This document shows positions 45,494 to 54,418 of a stretch of 64,000 nt of DNA, piece after piece (position 1 is the first letter of the stretch; every line of letters starts with the position of its first letter). The notes below the pieces were generated by a model. It was not told where the DNA came from, did not search any database, and saw only the letters and a list, made by a program, of their open reading frames with translations. The stretch is taken from contig JAGHUP010000003.1 of NCBI GenBank assembly GCA_018064755.1, positions 186,001 through 250,000 on the forward strand, given 5' to 3'. Made by a program: the position numbers and the translations under genes. Source of the DNA: Candidatus Crickella equi (GTDB lineage Bacteria > Bacillota > Clostridia > Peptostreptococcales > Anaerovoracaceae).

Positions 45494-45660
45494 TTTGTAA
45501 AAAATCAGTTACCAAATCTAAATTCCAAAGGTTACAACTACCGAGTAACTGAACTTTCTCGAGATAAATGCTTATTTTGAATCAAAACAAGCAAGAATAG
45601 TGCGAAAATCAAGCTATATTGTTTGAATTTATGAATAGAATCCATTAAGTATCGCTTTTT

Positions 45661-45708
45661 TCAGTTACCTAAAGGTTCAATATACTGAAATATAAGATAG
45701 GTAACTGA
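45661..45708. repeat. Inverted repeat TCAGTTACCTA
   Basis: Arms 45661-45671 and 45698-45708 are perfect 11-bp complements around a 26-base centre. It may be an RNA stem or a binding site. Confidence 0.7.
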
Positions 45709-45772
45709 CTTTTAAAAATAAATCAATTTATAAGCTATTTCCATTCATTATTCTATCTGCGGTTTCTATTCA

Positions 45773-46822
45773 TTATTCTATCAGCATCGCATCTCCATAT
45801 GAGAAGAAGCGATATCTCTTACTTACAGCTTCATTGTAAGCCTTCAGTATTTCCTCTCTATCGTATAGTGCACTAATCAGCATCAGCAGTGTTGATTTAG
45901 GCAGATGGAAGTTAGTGATTAAGGCGTCGATAATCTTATATTCGTAACCTGGATAGATAAATATGCCGGTTGACTTATCTCCGGCCGCCAGTCGCCATCC
46001 CTTATCTGTCTCTACTGCAAAACTTTCAAGTGTACGTGTTGAGGTAGTGCCAACGGCTATGATGCGGCCGCCATTTTCAATGGTTTCATTGACTGTAGCT
46101 GCGACTTCCTCGCTAACCGTGCACTCCTCGAAATGCATTTTGTGATCTTCAATATTGTCACACTTAACAGGACGGAAAGTTCCGATACCAACGTGAAGTG
46201 TTACGAAAGCAACCTTAACACCCTTCTCCTTAGCCTTATCCAAGAGCTCATGTGTGAAGTGAAGACCTGCCGTTGGAGCAGCTACAGAACCGTCAATTCT
46301 GGAATAAACGGTCTGGTACATCTCCTTGTCTTCTTCCTCAGCCTTACGAGTTATGTATGGAGGCAGAGGCATTGAGCCAATCTCCTCAAGGCGCTCCATG
46401 AATATGCCCTCATACTCGAACTCAATGAGCCTGGTTCCGTTCTCTTCGTTGTATATACCGAGAACGTGCGCCTTGAACATTGGAGACTCAGCAATGATAA
46501 CAGTATCTCCCTCATGCAGTCTCTTGCCAGGCTTAACAAGGGCTTCCCACTTGTCACCTTCTACTCTCTTAATAACCAGAATCTCAATATGAGCTCCAGT
46601 CTTCTCCTTGGTTCCGTACATTCTTGCAGGAATAACTCTGGAGTCGTTCAGCACCAGACAATCTCCCTCATGGAGATAATCGAGAATATCGTAGAAATGC
46701 TTGTGGTCAATAGACTTCTTCTCTCTATTAAGAACCATCAGTCTACAAGAATCTCTCTGCTGCGCTGGCGTCTGTGCTATCAGATCCTGCGGTAATTCAT
46801 AATCAAAATCGTCTAACTTCAT
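45773..46822 (-). CDS. queA: S-adenosylmethionine:tRNA ribosyltransferase-isomerase
   Basis: Makes epoxyqueuosine on tRNA from the precursor inserted by Tgt. At 349 residues it is full length. It opens with [20 protein letters not shown], split here as [13 protein letters not shown] and [11 protein letters not shown]. Core motifs are [24 protein letters not shown] and [13 protein letters not shown]. Its start overlaps ruvB by 4 bp (ATGA), so it is co-translated with ruvCAB. The 3' end lies in a short tandem duplication. Confidence 0.97.
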   Translation of the reverse strand: MKLDDFDYELPQDLIAQTPAQQRDSCRLMVLNREKKSIDHKHFYDILDYLHEGDCLVLNDSRVIPARMYGTKEKTGAHIEILVIKRVEGDKWEALVKPGKRLHEGDTVIIAESPMFKAHVLGIYNEENGTRLIEFEYEGIFMERLEEIGSMPLPPYITRKAEEEDKEMYQTVYSRIDGSVAAPTAGLHFTHELLDKAKEKGVKVAFVTLHVGIGTFRPVKCDNIEDHKMHFEECTVSEEVAATVNETIENGGRIIAVGTTSTRTLESFAVETDKGWRLAAGDKSTGIFIYPGYEYKIIDALITNFHLPKSTLLMLISALYDREEILKAYNEAVSKRYRFFSYGDAMLIE

Positions 46823-47814
46823 TCTTTCTTCAGTCCTAGATGTTCGTATGAGAGATCACTCGCCATACGACCTTTCTGTGTTCTATATATCAGTCCGGCC
46901 TGAACCAGATAAGGCTCATTAGCATCCTCGAGAGTAACTCTCTCTTCTCCTATTGCAGATGCCAGAGTCTCAATACCAACAGGTCCGCCGTTGAAATTCT
47001 TAATAATAGTTGTGAGCAGCTCTCTATCCAGTTTTTCAAGTCCCAGCTCATCAACGCCGAGAGCTTCCATAGCCTTGAGAGTAACATCAAGATTGATACT
47101 ACCGTCTCCAATAACAGCTGAGAAGTCTCTAACTCTCTTCAGAAGCCTATTGCCGATACGCGGAGTTCCTCTGGATCTCTTAGCCATCTCAGTCAACGAC
47201 TCTTCGTCAACTGCGCAGTTCATAACGTGAGCTGATCTTCTCAGGATGTCCTTGATCTCATCAACAGTGTAGAACTCGAACTTCTCAACAATGCCAAATC
47301 TATCTCTCAGTGGTCCCGAGAGGCTTCCTGCTCTCGTTGTAGCTCCTATCAAAGTGAACTTAGCAAGGTCGATACGTAGCGATCTAGCAGCTGGTCCTTT
47401 GCCGATAACGATATCCAGTGCGTAGTCTTCCATTGCTGAATACAGCACTTCCTCAACAGCAGTGTTCAGTCTATGAATCTCATCGATAAAGAGAACGTCG
47501 TTCTCATTAAGATTAGTCAAGATTGCTGCAAGGTCTCCTGCACGACCAATCGCCGGTCCAGAAGTAATCTTGATATCTACGCCCAGTTCGTTAGCGATGA
47601 TGCCTGCAAGTGTTGTTTTGCCTAGTCCCGGAGGACCATAGAACAGAACATGATCAAGTGGCTCGCCACGCTTCTTGGCTGCCTCAATATATATTGAAAG
47701 ATTGTCTTTGGTAGCTGTCTGACCGCAGTACTCACTGAGATACTGTGGACGTAGCGTCAGCTCGCCTGCCACTTCGTAAGGCTTGGCTGCTGCTTCTGTA
47801 ATTCTCTCACTCAT
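46819..47814 (-). CDS. ruvB: Holliday junction branch-migration helicase RuvB
   Basis: A 331-residue AAA+ motor. Walker A is [14 protein letters not shown] (about 59-72), Walker B is [11 protein letters not shown], sensor 1 is [20 protein letters not shown], split here as [10 protein letters not shown] and LRDRFG, and the C-terminal winged helix is [12 protein letters not shown]. It lies 8 bp after ruvA and forms the RuvAB complex. Confidence 0.98.
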   Translation of the reverse strand: MSERITEAAAKPYEVAGELTLRPQYLSEYCGQTATKDNLSIYIEAAKKRGEPLDHVLFYGPPGLGKTTLAGIIANELGVDIKITSGPAIGRAGDLAAILTNLNENDVLFIDEIHRLNTAVEEVLYSAMEDYALDIVIGKGPAARSLRIDLAKFTLIGATTRAGSLSGPLRDRFGIVEKFEFYTVDEIKDILRRSAHVMNCAVDEESLTEMAKRSRGTPRIGNRLLKRVRDFSAVIGDGSINLDVTLKAMEALGVDELGLEKLDRELLTTIIKNFNGGPVGIETLASAIGEERVTLEDANEPYLVQAGLIYRTQKGRMASDLSYEHLGLKKE

Positions 47815-47822
47815 AATTGCCT

Positions 47823-48422
47823 CTAAATAAGATATTTAAGTGCTTTCTTAATGTATTCCTCTACTGACAGGTCTTCGTCAGGAACTGACATGATTGCCTG
47901 TTCAGCTTCCTTCTTGCTATAGCCAAGAGTTGTAAGTGCAACGATGGCTTCGGCCTTATCGCCGGTCGCAGCGGTCTTGATTGCCGGTGCTGCGAGCTCT
48001 GCGCCGTCAATTGGCAGAGCAGATACTTTGTCGCAGAGCTCAAGGATGACGCGCTCTGCTGTCTTCTTACCAACGCCCTGTGCCTGCGAGATAGTCGCGG
48101 CATCCTTGCCGGCGATGGCCGCCTTAATGCTATTAGGCGTTCCAAGAGACATAATTGCCAGACCTGCCTTAGGTCCAACACCATTAACAGTAATCAGCAT
48201 CTCAAAGAGCTTTAACTCATCTGGATCTGCAAATCCATACAGCGACATACCATCTTCCTTAACCTGCAGATAAGTGTAGACAGTCATCTCATCTCCCTCT
48301 CTCATAGTCAGAAGACTCGAAGTGTCAGTCACATTTATTCTGAATCCGATTCCGGCAGCTGTCTCAACGACAATAGCACCGGACTCGTACATCATGTAAT
48401 TTCCTCTGATTGTTCTAATCAT
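47823..48422 (-). CDS. ruvA: Holliday junction binding protein RuvA
   Basis: 199 residues. It has an N-terminal OB fold ([20 protein letters not shown]), tandem helix-hairpin-helix motifs ([16 protein letters not shown] and [16 protein letters not shown]) and a C-terminal domain III that contacts RuvB. It lies 2 bp after ruvC. Confidence 0.97.
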   Translation of the reverse strand: MIRTIRGNYMMYESGAIVVETAAGIGFRINVTDTSSLLTMREGDEMTVYTYLQVKEDGMSLYGFADPDELKLFEMLITVNGVGPKAGLAIMSLGTPNSIKAAIAGKDAATISQAQGVGKKTAERVILELCDKVSALPIDGAELAAPAIKTAATGDKAEAIVALTTLGYSKKEAEQAIMSVPDEDLSVEEYIKKALKYLI

Positions 48423-48424
48423 AA

Positions 48425-48913
48425 TTATCTCCTAGGCATCCTTCCGCCCGCATGCTGAGCATGACATATTGCCGCAGCAATCGCATCCGCCGTATCATCC
48501 GGCTTTGGCACTTCAGCAAGATTCAGAATCATCTTAACCATAGTCTGAACCTGCTTCTTATCGGCTTTGCCGTATCCGGTCAGCGCCGACTTAATCTCCA
48601 GCGGCGTGTACTCTGAAATGCTAACACCAGCCTGCTCACAAGCCAGCATCGCAACACCTCTCGCTTCGCCAACCATAATCGCCGTAGTCGCATTGGTGTT
48701 GTAAAACAACTTCTCGATGCTCGCCTCGTCTGGCTGATACTCAGCGATGATTTTGGAGAGCTCATCGTACAGAATCTTCAGTCTCTCAGCGTCCGGCGTA
48801 TGCGCCTCAGTAGTGATTGAGCCGTATGTCAACGGCGTGAATTTATTGCCCTTATATTCAAGAATTCCATAACCCATGATTGCATAACCAGGGTCAATTC
48901 CCATTATCCTCAT
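48425..48913 (-). CDS. ruvC: Holliday junction resolvase RuvC
   Basis: A 162-residue RNase-H-fold endonuclease with the catalytic acids visible: Asp in MRIMGIDPGYA, Glu in ASIEKLFYN, and the Asp pair in KPDDTADAIAAAICH. It is the first gene of ruvC-ruvA-ruvB-queA. TATAAT lies about 12 bp upstream; the -35 region falls in copy C of the 28-bp repeat. No LexA box was found here, unlike at recA. Confidence 0.97.
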   Translation of the reverse strand: MRIMGIDPGYAIMGYGILEYKGNKFTPLTYGSITTEAHTPDAERLKILYDELSKIIAEYQPDEASIEKLFYNTNATTAIMVGEARGVAMLACEQAGVSISEYTPLEIKSALTGYGKADKKQVQTMVKMILNLAEVPKPDDTADAIAAAICHAQHAGGRMPRR

Positions 48914-48946
48914 AATACTTTAATTATAACACAGAAAAAGCCGTCA

Positions 48947-48974
48947 CGAAATCCTACATTTCTCAACCGAATTT
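48947..48974 (+). repeat. 28-bp dispersed repeat, copy C
   Basis: Identical to copy A at 18540-18567. It lies between the divergent ruvC and argR genes, next to the ruvC -10 element. Confidence 0.9.
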
Positions 48975-49057
48975 GTGAATTTATGCATAAAAATCAATAT
49001 ATATGATATAATCTAGCCAGAATTCGGGTCGAACGATAAGGCCCAACAGGAGACAAA

Positions 49058-49510
49058 ATGAGAGTATCTAGACACAACAAAATTTTAGAACTAATCAAGA
49101 CTAATGATGTTAAATCACAGGATCAGCTACAGGACCTCCTGAAACAAGCTGGCTACGATGTAACTCAGGCTACTATCTCAAGAGACATCAAGGAACTGCA
49201 GCTCGTTAAGAGTCAGTCCAAGAGCGGTGTTATCAGATATGTTGCCAACACTACAGACGACAAACCTGTAAGTGAGCGTTTCTTAAGAATCTTCAAAGAG
49301 ACTACGCTTTCATACACTCCAGCTCAGAACCTCATCGTAGTTCGTACTCTCTCCGGTTGCTCCAATGCAGCTGCAGAAGCAATCGACTGCCTTGAGCTCG
49401 AGCACATCGTTGGTTCTATTGCCGGTGACAACACACTTCTTGTCATCGTAGATAACGAGAAGAACGTTCCGGAAATAATCGCAGCTTTCGACGAAGTAAC
49501 TAACAACTAA
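49058..49510 (+). CDS. argR: Arginine repressor ArgR/AhrC
   Basis: A 150-residue transcription factor. The N-terminal winged helix (KILELIKTNDVKSQDQLQ, then QATISRDIKELQLVK) is followed by a C-terminal arginine-binding hexamerisation domain (GSIAGDNTLLVIV). No arginine genes are in the window. A CAGGAG ribosome binding site precedes ATG 49058. TATAAT lies about 47 bp upstream; a TGAATTTATGCAT stretch nearby is only a weak ARG-box candidate. Confidence 0.94.
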   Translation: MRVSRHNKILELIKTNDVKSQDQLQDLLKQAGYDVTQATISRDIKELQLVKSQSKSGVIRYVANTTDDKPVSERFLRIFKETTLSYTPAQNLIVVRTLSGCSNAAAEAIDCLELEHIVGSIAGDNTLLVIVDNEKNVPEIIAAFDEVTNN

Positions 49511-49519
49511 GAGGTACAC

Positions 49520-51139
49520 ATGCTCAATCGTATTGTAATAGACAATTTCGCTACAATTGAACATCTGTCATTCGACCTTGGCTCTTCCCTCAATGTCATC
49601 ACTGGTGAAACCGGTGCCGGCAAATCAGTCCTCGTTACAGCCATCTCTACAGCGCTCGGCGATCGTGCCGACACCTCGATGGTTCGTACAGGATGTGACC
49701 GTGCTGTTATCCAGATTGCCGGTGACAAGAACGGTGAAGACGTCATTATTTCGCGTGAGATTCTTTCTTCAGGTAAGAGCGTTTGCAAGCTCAATGGTGA
49801 GATGGTTACCCTTGCTCAGGTTAAAGAATTCTGCCAAGACTGGGTAGACATTCACGGCCAGTATGACAATCAGCAGATACTGAACCCGGACAACCACATA
49901 CTCATCACAGATAGCTATCGCAGCGAGCAACTCGCTCCAGCCCTTGCCAAGCTCAGCGACCTCTACACAGACTACAAAGCAGCCGACAAGGCCTATCGCG
50001 ACCTGCTCGCAGAGGAACGCAACGCCAAGCAGCAGAAAGATTACTACGAATTTGAGTTCAACTATATCAGCAAACTCAACCTAGTTAGTGGTGAAGACGA
50101 AGAACTTCAGGAACAGCTTGATCTGATGCGTAACAGTGAGAAGATCTACTCTTCTGTTAACCAATCATATGCTTTGCTGCACGAGAATGATAACTCAATT
50201 CTCACTGAACTCAATCGCATAGTTAATGAGCTCAGTTCAATTAGCTCATATAGTGACAATATCGCTACTCTATCCAATGAGATTGAAGGCATCTACTACC
50301 AACTCGAAGACGTTAGCGGACAGCTAAGAGATATGAACGATTCACTCTCCTTCTCTGAAGAAGATCTGAATCAAGTTAGCGAACGTCTTGCAACAATCGA
50401 GGATGCCAAGAGAAAATATGGCAAGAGCGTTGATGACATCATCGCTTATATGAACGAACTAGACGACAAGCTTAATATCATCCAGAACTTCGACGAAGAA
50501 AAGTCCAAACTGGAAGCTATTAAGAACGATAAATACCAAGCTTTATATGACGCAGCTACACACGTAAGCGAGCTCCGTCACGTAATAGCCGAGCACCTCG
50601 AATCATCAATGATTCAGGAACTGAAAGATCTTGATTTTGCCAACTCAGACTTCAAGATCAACATCGAGAAGCTTGAAGAAATCGGACCACTCGGATACGA
50701 CCAGGTTGAATTCCTTATCTCAACCAACCCTGGCGAACCACTGATGCCACTCACCAAGATTGCATCCGGCGGTGAAATATCCAGAATTATGCTGGCTTTC
50801 AAACACATCATAGGAGATTCCGATGCAGTTGAAACCATGATATTCGACGAGATTGACACAGGAATTAGTGGCAAGACTGCTCTAACTGTCGGCAAGAAGT
50901 TAAATGAAATAGCAGACCACCATCAGATAGTCTGCATAACACATCTTCCACAGATCGCAGCTTACGGCAACGACAACTACCTCATCACAAAGAGCGTTGC
51001 AGACAGTTCATCTCACACAGAGATCAACCACCTCGATGCCGACGGCAAGATCAGCATGGTAGCAACCCTCTTCAGTGGCTCCAACGACGACAGCGCACTT
51101 GAAGCCGCAAGAGACCTAATCAACAAAGTAAATTTCTAA
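49520..51139 (+). CDS. recN: DNA repair protein RecN
   Basis: A 539-residue SMC-like ATPase of double-strand break repair. Walker A is ITGETGAGKSVLVTAI (about 28-43), two coiled-coil arms span about 150-360, the signature is ASGGEISRIMLAF and Walker B is MIFDEIDTGISG. The order argR-recN is classic for Firmicutes. The usual next genes spoIVB and spo0A are absent: the stop codon directly abuts the inverted-repeat element at 51140. Confidence 0.96.
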   Translation: MLNRIVIDNFATIEHLSFDLGSSLNVITGETGAGKSVLVTAISTALGDRADTSMVRTGCDRAVIQIAGDKNGEDVIISREILSSGKSVCKLNGEMVTLAQVKEFCQDWVDIHGQYDNQQILNPDNHILITDSYRSEQLAPALAKLSDLYTDYKAADKAYRDLLAEERNAKQQKDYYEFEFNYISKLNLVSGEDEELQEQLDLMRNSEKIYSSVNQSYALLHENDNSILTELNRIVNELSSISSYSDNIATLSNEIEGIYYQLEDVSGQLRDMNDSLSFSEEDLNQVSERLATIEDAKRKYGKSVDDIIAYMNELDDKLNIIQNFDEEKSKLEAIKNDKYQALYDAATHVSELRHVIAEHLESSMIQELKDLDFANSDFKINIEKLEEIGPLGYDQVEFLISTNPGEPLMPLTKIASGGEISRIMLAFKHIIGDSDAVETMIFDEIDTGISGKTALTVGKKLNEIADHHQIVCITHLPQIAAYGNDNYLITKSVADSSSHTEINHLDADGKISMVATLFSGSNDDSALEAARDLINKVNF

Positions 51140-51174
51140 TTGGGGTCACCCCTCATTAGACAAAAAGTCCAAAA

Positions 51175-51198
51175 GGGGACAGGCTTGAGCCTGTCCCC
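51175..51198. terminator. Palindrome at the left end of the Rpn element, usable as a bidirectional terminator
   Basis: A perfect 10-bp stem (GGGGACAGGC / GCCTGTCCCC) with a TTGA loop. It is followed by TTTCATT on the plus strand (recN side) and TTTTGG on the minus strand (rpn side). The T-runs are short. Confidence 0.6.
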
Positions 51199-51210
51199 TT
51201 TCATTAAGTA

Positions 51211-52002
51211 TTATATTAGTTTCTTTGCCTCATTATATTCCTGTACAGATACATTGAGGACTTTGCAAGCCTCCTCAATAGACAACTTCATGGATTTTAT
51301 TAGTGCATCGACGCTTACAACTAATCTATTTGCATCTCCAATTTCCCTGCCTTCTTCGCGCTCTATCTGATAATGCTCATATAATGTCATGAATTCACCT
51401 TTCCAGCCAGCATTCTGCTTGGCTTCAAGAATTTTTTCATCGATTCTGTGAGTTAATGTGCTGTCAGCGTTTCCCCTACTTAAGTAGTTCAGGAATGCTC
51501 TCATTTCATCACTAATTATACCACATGTACTACGCGCATTTACAAACAATTTCGTCACGCCGTCATCGCAATCAACCGAGCTATCCTCGAGGCATTGGTT
51601 TTTGACAGTGTAGACAGGGAGTTTCTTATCGAACGGATCCCTTGTGTTAATAAAAATAATATAACTGCGCTTGAGTTCCTTGTAGTCGCCGCCTCTCTCG
51701 AACATATCAACATCAATCATACTCTGGTAATAGCGAGCTCGTTTTGGTAAATCCTTAAGATTAGCATTCTGCATCTCGATGTTATATACAGTATCTTTAT
51801 CGTCTTCAAGATAAACATCCATCCGTACACCTCTGCCATCCGGTGTAATCTCAATTGGTCGCTGCCTGTCATTAGAAATGATCTCGCCTATCTTCTTACC
51901 AATAATTAGCTCAACAAGATCGCGACAAATGTCCTCATTATACTGCATAATCCTGCAAAACATGAAATCGTCAGTAAATGTCAACTCTTCATATTTTTTC
52001 AT
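51211..52002 (-). CDS. Rpn-family recombination-promoting nuclease / PD-(D/E)XK transposase-like
   Basis: 263 residues from ATG 52002 (MKKYEELTFTDDFMF), with AAAGGA 7 bp upstream. TFTDDFMFCRIM is the classic opening. The nuclease core has GVRMDVYLEDD (Asp), then VYNIEMQ (Glu-x-Gln). YYQSMIDVDMFERGGDY and SYIIFINTRDPF follow. The C-terminus ends in a regulatory-type region (SVDALIKSMKLSIEEACKVL). Family members are RecA-independent recombination-promoting endonucleases. It lies inside terminal inverted repeats, which suggests mobility. Confidence 0.85.
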   Translation of the reverse strand: MKKYEELTFTDDFMFCRIMQYNEDICRDLVELIIGKKIGEIISNDRQRPIEITPDGRGVRMDVYLEDDKDTVYNIEMQNANLKDLPKRARYYQSMIDVDMFERGGDYKELKRSYIIFINTRDPFDKKLPVYTVKNQCLEDSSVDCDDGVTKLFVNARSTCGIISDEMRAFLNYLSRGNADSTLTHRIDEKILEAKQNAGWKGEFMTLYEHYQIEREEGREIGDANRLVVSVDALIKSMKLSIEEACKVLNVSVQEYNEAKKLI

Positions 52003-52097
52003 ATAGTATCCTTTCTTCACCTCATTCTGGAGGGCTACAGAATGTGGTGCAATATAAGGATATCTCAACGAAAAAATGAAATCGAACGATTCTCAAC

Positions 52098-52125
52098 CGA
52101 TATCCGACATTTCAGCACCGAATTT
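52098..52125 (+). repeat. 28-bp dispersed repeat, copy D (diverged)
   Basis: CGATATCCGACATTTC, then AGCACCGAATTT: four to five differences from A and C. It lies just inside the right end of the Rpn element. Confidence 0.7.
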
Positions 52126-52220
52126 CGTCATGCCTGTCCCTTTTGGACAAAAATCCAATGAGGGTTGACCCCAATAAAAAAAGACTTTCCACAACTATCC
52201 CATTGAATATGTGATATAGA

Positions 52221-52249
52221 TTGTCTTTCCAACCCAGTTATGCTATATT
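52221..52249 (+). promoter_or_regulatory. Promoter of a small RNA
   Basis: TTGTCT (52221-52226), a 17-bp spacer ending in TGC (extended -10) and TATATT (52244-52249). No reading frame follows; a structured RNA does. Confidence 0.7.
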
Positions 52250-52255
52250 AATCGT

Positions 52256-52342
52256 ACGAGGAAGCCGATGAACGGTTATCCCTCGTTGGTTGATGAGATT
52301 AGCTCACGTCCCAACTCAGAATAAGGACGTGAGCTATTTTTA
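52256..52342 (+). ncRNA. Candidate small RNA, possible antitoxin of a type I pair
   Basis: A predicted transcript of about 87 nt. The 5' hairpin is ACGAGG...CCTCGT, with an inner CCG/CGG stem. It is closed by a strong terminator stem of 12 bp (TAGCTCACGTCC / GGACGTGAGCTA, 52300-52336) and TTTTTA. A short hydrophobic reading frame ends 15 bp away on the opposite strand. Its mRNA, if it runs on, would contain the full complement of this RNA. This convergent layout is typical of type I toxin-antitoxin loci. The function is inferred from layout. Confidence 0.5.
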
Positions 52343-52357
52343 TGTCAAAAAAAGCTC

Positions 52358-52426
52358 CTAATGTCTGTTATTATCTAACAAGGCGATAATTGCTACCAAT
52401 AGCAATCCTGCAGAACAAAATGCCAT
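52358..52426 (-). CDS. Short hydrophobic peptide, candidate holin-like type I toxin
   Basis: 22 codons from ATG 52426: one membrane segment (SAGLLLVAIIALL) and a polar end DNNRH. The frame is open further upstream (...ITINAI), so the true start may lie earlier at a non-ATG codon. No clear ribosome binding site is seen. It starts 14 bp after the holA stop. The pattern of a small membrane peptide with an Asp/Asn/Lys-type tail resembles holin-like toxins of Firmicutes. It could also be chance. Confidence 0.35.
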   Translation of the reverse strand: MAFCSAGLLLVAIIALLDNNRH

Positions 52427-52440
52427 TATTGCATTTATTG

Positions 52441-53460
52441 TTATATTCCTACGATTAAGAGTTCGAATGCGAGGTCTTTGTCGAGCTCGCCGGTCTTAAT
52501 GTCGCGATCTATGTTGTAGGCATTGGTCAAGAGTTGCTTGAGGCGCGCCGGCCTGAAGGTTCTGGCTGCCTGATATGCCTTCTTCATTCTGAATTCGTTG
52601 ATGCCTGTCATCTTGGCCATCTGCGGGATGCTGATGCCGGCGCGCTCCAGTTCGAGCGCATCGTACATGATCTCAAGTTGTTTGGTCAGCAGCGCGAGAA
52701 CTGCCAATGCCCCGTCATCTTCTCTAATGATGGTCTCGGCGAGCTCCATTGCCTTGCCCTTATTACCCGCCATCATTGCATCAATCAGATTGAATACATA
52801 TTTATCTTCCTTGCCTACGAGTAATTCGTCGATAATATCATTAGTTATATTATCGTCCACGCAGGCATTAGTTATCTTCTGTAAGTCACTATCGAGTTGA
52901 GATAAAGTATACTCACTCTCTTTGTTGTAGTATCCCGAGATATCAATAAGATAATTCATCTCGCGACTTCCGAGCATCTTACCTGCAGACTTTACTCTCT
53001 TATTAATGAAGCCCTGTAACGCGGCTTTATCCAATCTTGCAAACTCATATGCACCACATGCCTTCATTAATTTCTTGCCATATGCAGTAATATCGCCGGA
53101 ATATTTACTCTCAATTAGGAATACGATGACACACTGTCCTCCCGGATTCTCGCAGAACTCACAGAGTGCATCGCCATCAACGTCAGTCGCTTTCTTCCTT
53201 GCTGGCAGGAAGTTACGAACTATAACAACTCTCTTATCAGAAAACATTGAGAATGCCCTTGCAGCACCCATAATATCTGCTGCAGAGCAAGTGTCACCAT
53301 CAAGAAATTGCACATCAAGACTGCGGGCTGACTCATCAACATATCTTTCGATAATCTGGTCAACTGCCCACTCCATCAGGAAGTCCTCAGCACCATATAG
53401 GAACAGTGCATCGCGTGTTATTTCCTTCTTGAAGTCATTGTAAAAATCTTGGTATGCCAT
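52441..53460 (-). CDS. holA: DNA polymerase III subunit delta
   Basis: A 339-residue clamp-loader delta subunit. It opens YQDFYNDFKKEITRDALFLYGAEDFLMEWAV (shown in full only to Ala; key parts DALFLYGAEDF and AARAFSMFSDKRVVIVRNF). The C-terminal collar domain includes LTKQLEIMYDALELE. Two starts are possible: ATG 53460, used here, and ATG 53490 (10 extra residues). An extended -10 TGCTATAAT lies 6 bp before ATG 53460, so the mRNA may be leaderless or the promoter spurious. Confidence 0.9.
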   Translation of the reverse strand: MAYQDFYNDFKKEITRDALFLYGAEDFLMEWAVDQIIERYVDESARSLDVQFLDGDTCSAADIMGAARAFSMFSDKRVVIVRNFLPARKKATDVDGDALCEFCENPGGQCVIVFLIESKYSGDITAYGKKLMKACGAYEFARLDKAALQGFINKRVKSAGKMLGSREMNYLIDISGYYNKESEYTLSQLDSDLQKITNACVDDNITNDIIDELLVGKEDKYVFNLIDAMMAGNKGKAMELAETIIREDDGALAVLALLTKQLEIMYDALELERAGISIPQMAKMTGINEFRMKKAYQAARTFRPARLKQLLTNAYNIDRDIKTGELDKDLAFELLIVGI

Positions 53461-53510
53461 GGACTTATTATAGCAAAATTCACCCCACATTTATACGGAT
53501 AAAATAATAA

Positions 53511-53533
53511 GAGTGCAGGCATAACCTGCACTC
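53511..53533 (-). terminator. Terminator after the first response regulator
   Basis: A 9-bp perfect stem (GAGTGCAGG / CCTGCACTC) with a 5-base loop is followed on the minus strand by TTATTATTTTAT. Confidence 0.75.
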
Positions 53534-53659
53534 CTTATTATATGTCTCCCCCGAAAAGAACTTAAAATCCTTCTTACAATTAAAATATAGCACCCTGATT
53601 TGCACACAAAACGCACAATAGAATGCTATATAGATTAATTACTAGTTAAAATCTGTAAA

Positions 53660-54418
53660 TTATTCGTTAAGAAGTGCACACGTTGTCTCTGCAAAAGAGT
53701 ACTGAGACATGTATTCTCCGTGGAATAGCGATGTGTTCCCGTCGAGATAGTCGAAATAGTCGCAGTCGACTTTGTCTCTGTTGATGCGCATTCTGCCATA
53801 GGCTGTTTCGACTATGTCGACGCAGTCAAGTGCTGTGAGCGTGTTGATAAGATCGAGACGAATGTTGCTAAAGTATGAAGTCTTGTTCTCTTCGAATATT
53901 GCAGCGATGATTTCCTGTGTTGTAGCTTCTGCTCCAGCTCGATCGGTCAAGTACGCGAGCAGCTCCCTACTTTTCTTATACTTAAATGCTACCGGAACTC
54001 CATCTACGAGAACATCAAAATTGCCAAAACAACGCAGCTCGACACGTTTTTTCTGGCGTTCAGTAGGATATCTAAGATGCTCCAATGCAGTCTTAACCTT
54101 CTCAGTCGAAATAGGCTTGAGCAGATAGCCAGAACAATAGGTGTCGAGCGCATCCAATGCATATTCGCTGTATCCCGTGCAGAAAATAATGTTGCATTTC
54201 GGATAGAACTCTACTAGCTTCTTCGCCATAGTAATTCCATCCATAAAACGCATATTAATATCTAGAAAAGCAATATCTATCTTCTTCTCCTCAGCAAAAG
54301 CCATTGCTTCACTTGCCTTGGAGAAACTATAAATATTCTCTTCCCCTATTGCCTCTGTAACCGCACTTTCCAACTCGTTCAGTGCCGGAATTTCATCATC
54401 AACAAGTAAGATAATCAT
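53660..54418 (-). CDS. Response regulator with REC and SARP-like winged-helix output
   Basis: A 252-residue regulator. The receiver domain has LLVDDE acids, phospho-acceptor Asp53 in AFLDINMRFMDG, and the KPIS lysine. The C-terminal domain (VELRCFGNFDVLVDGVPV, then FKYKKSRELLAYLTDRAG) is the winged helix of the REC-plus-SARP (COG3947-like) group, shortened so that little or no BTAD domain remains. Its ATG lies within the 3' end of the kinase gene, 9 bp after a G9 tract that also provides its only purine-rich ribosome binding site. Confidence 0.85.
   Translation of the reverse strand: MIILLVDDEIPALNELESAVTEAIGEENIYSFSKASEAMAFAEEKKIDIAFLDINMRFMDGITMAKKLVEFYPKCNIIFCTGYSEYALDALDTYCSGYLLKPISTEKVKTALEHLRYPTERQKKRVELRCFGNFDVLVDGVPVAFKYKKSRELLAYLTDRAGAEATTQEIIAAIFEENKTSYFSNIRLDLINTLTALDCVDIVETAYGRMRINRDKVDCDYFDYLDGNTSLFHGEYMSQYSFAETTCALLNE

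Larger units (their letters stand above)
51140..52174. mobile_element. Rpn-carrying element bounded by about 42-bp terminal inverted repeats
   Basis: The left end 51140-51184 (TTGGGGTCACCCCTCATT...) and right end 52132-52174 are inverted copies with about 85% identity. Both continue ...GTCCAAAAGGG(G)ACAGGC inward. The ends enclose a single gene (51211-52002) and a copy of the 28-bp repeat. No clear target-site duplication is seen. The left end carries a full GGGGACAGGC hairpin; the right end has only one arm. The element begins exactly after the recN stop codon. Confidence 0.7.

Noticed and set aside
48975..49000. ARG box controlling argR
   Set aside because: TGAATTTATGCAT matches only one half well; the second half of the 18-bp site is not recognisable.
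48914..49057. LexA box for ruvCAB
   Set aside because: No GAAC-N4-GTTC sequence is found between ruvC and argR.
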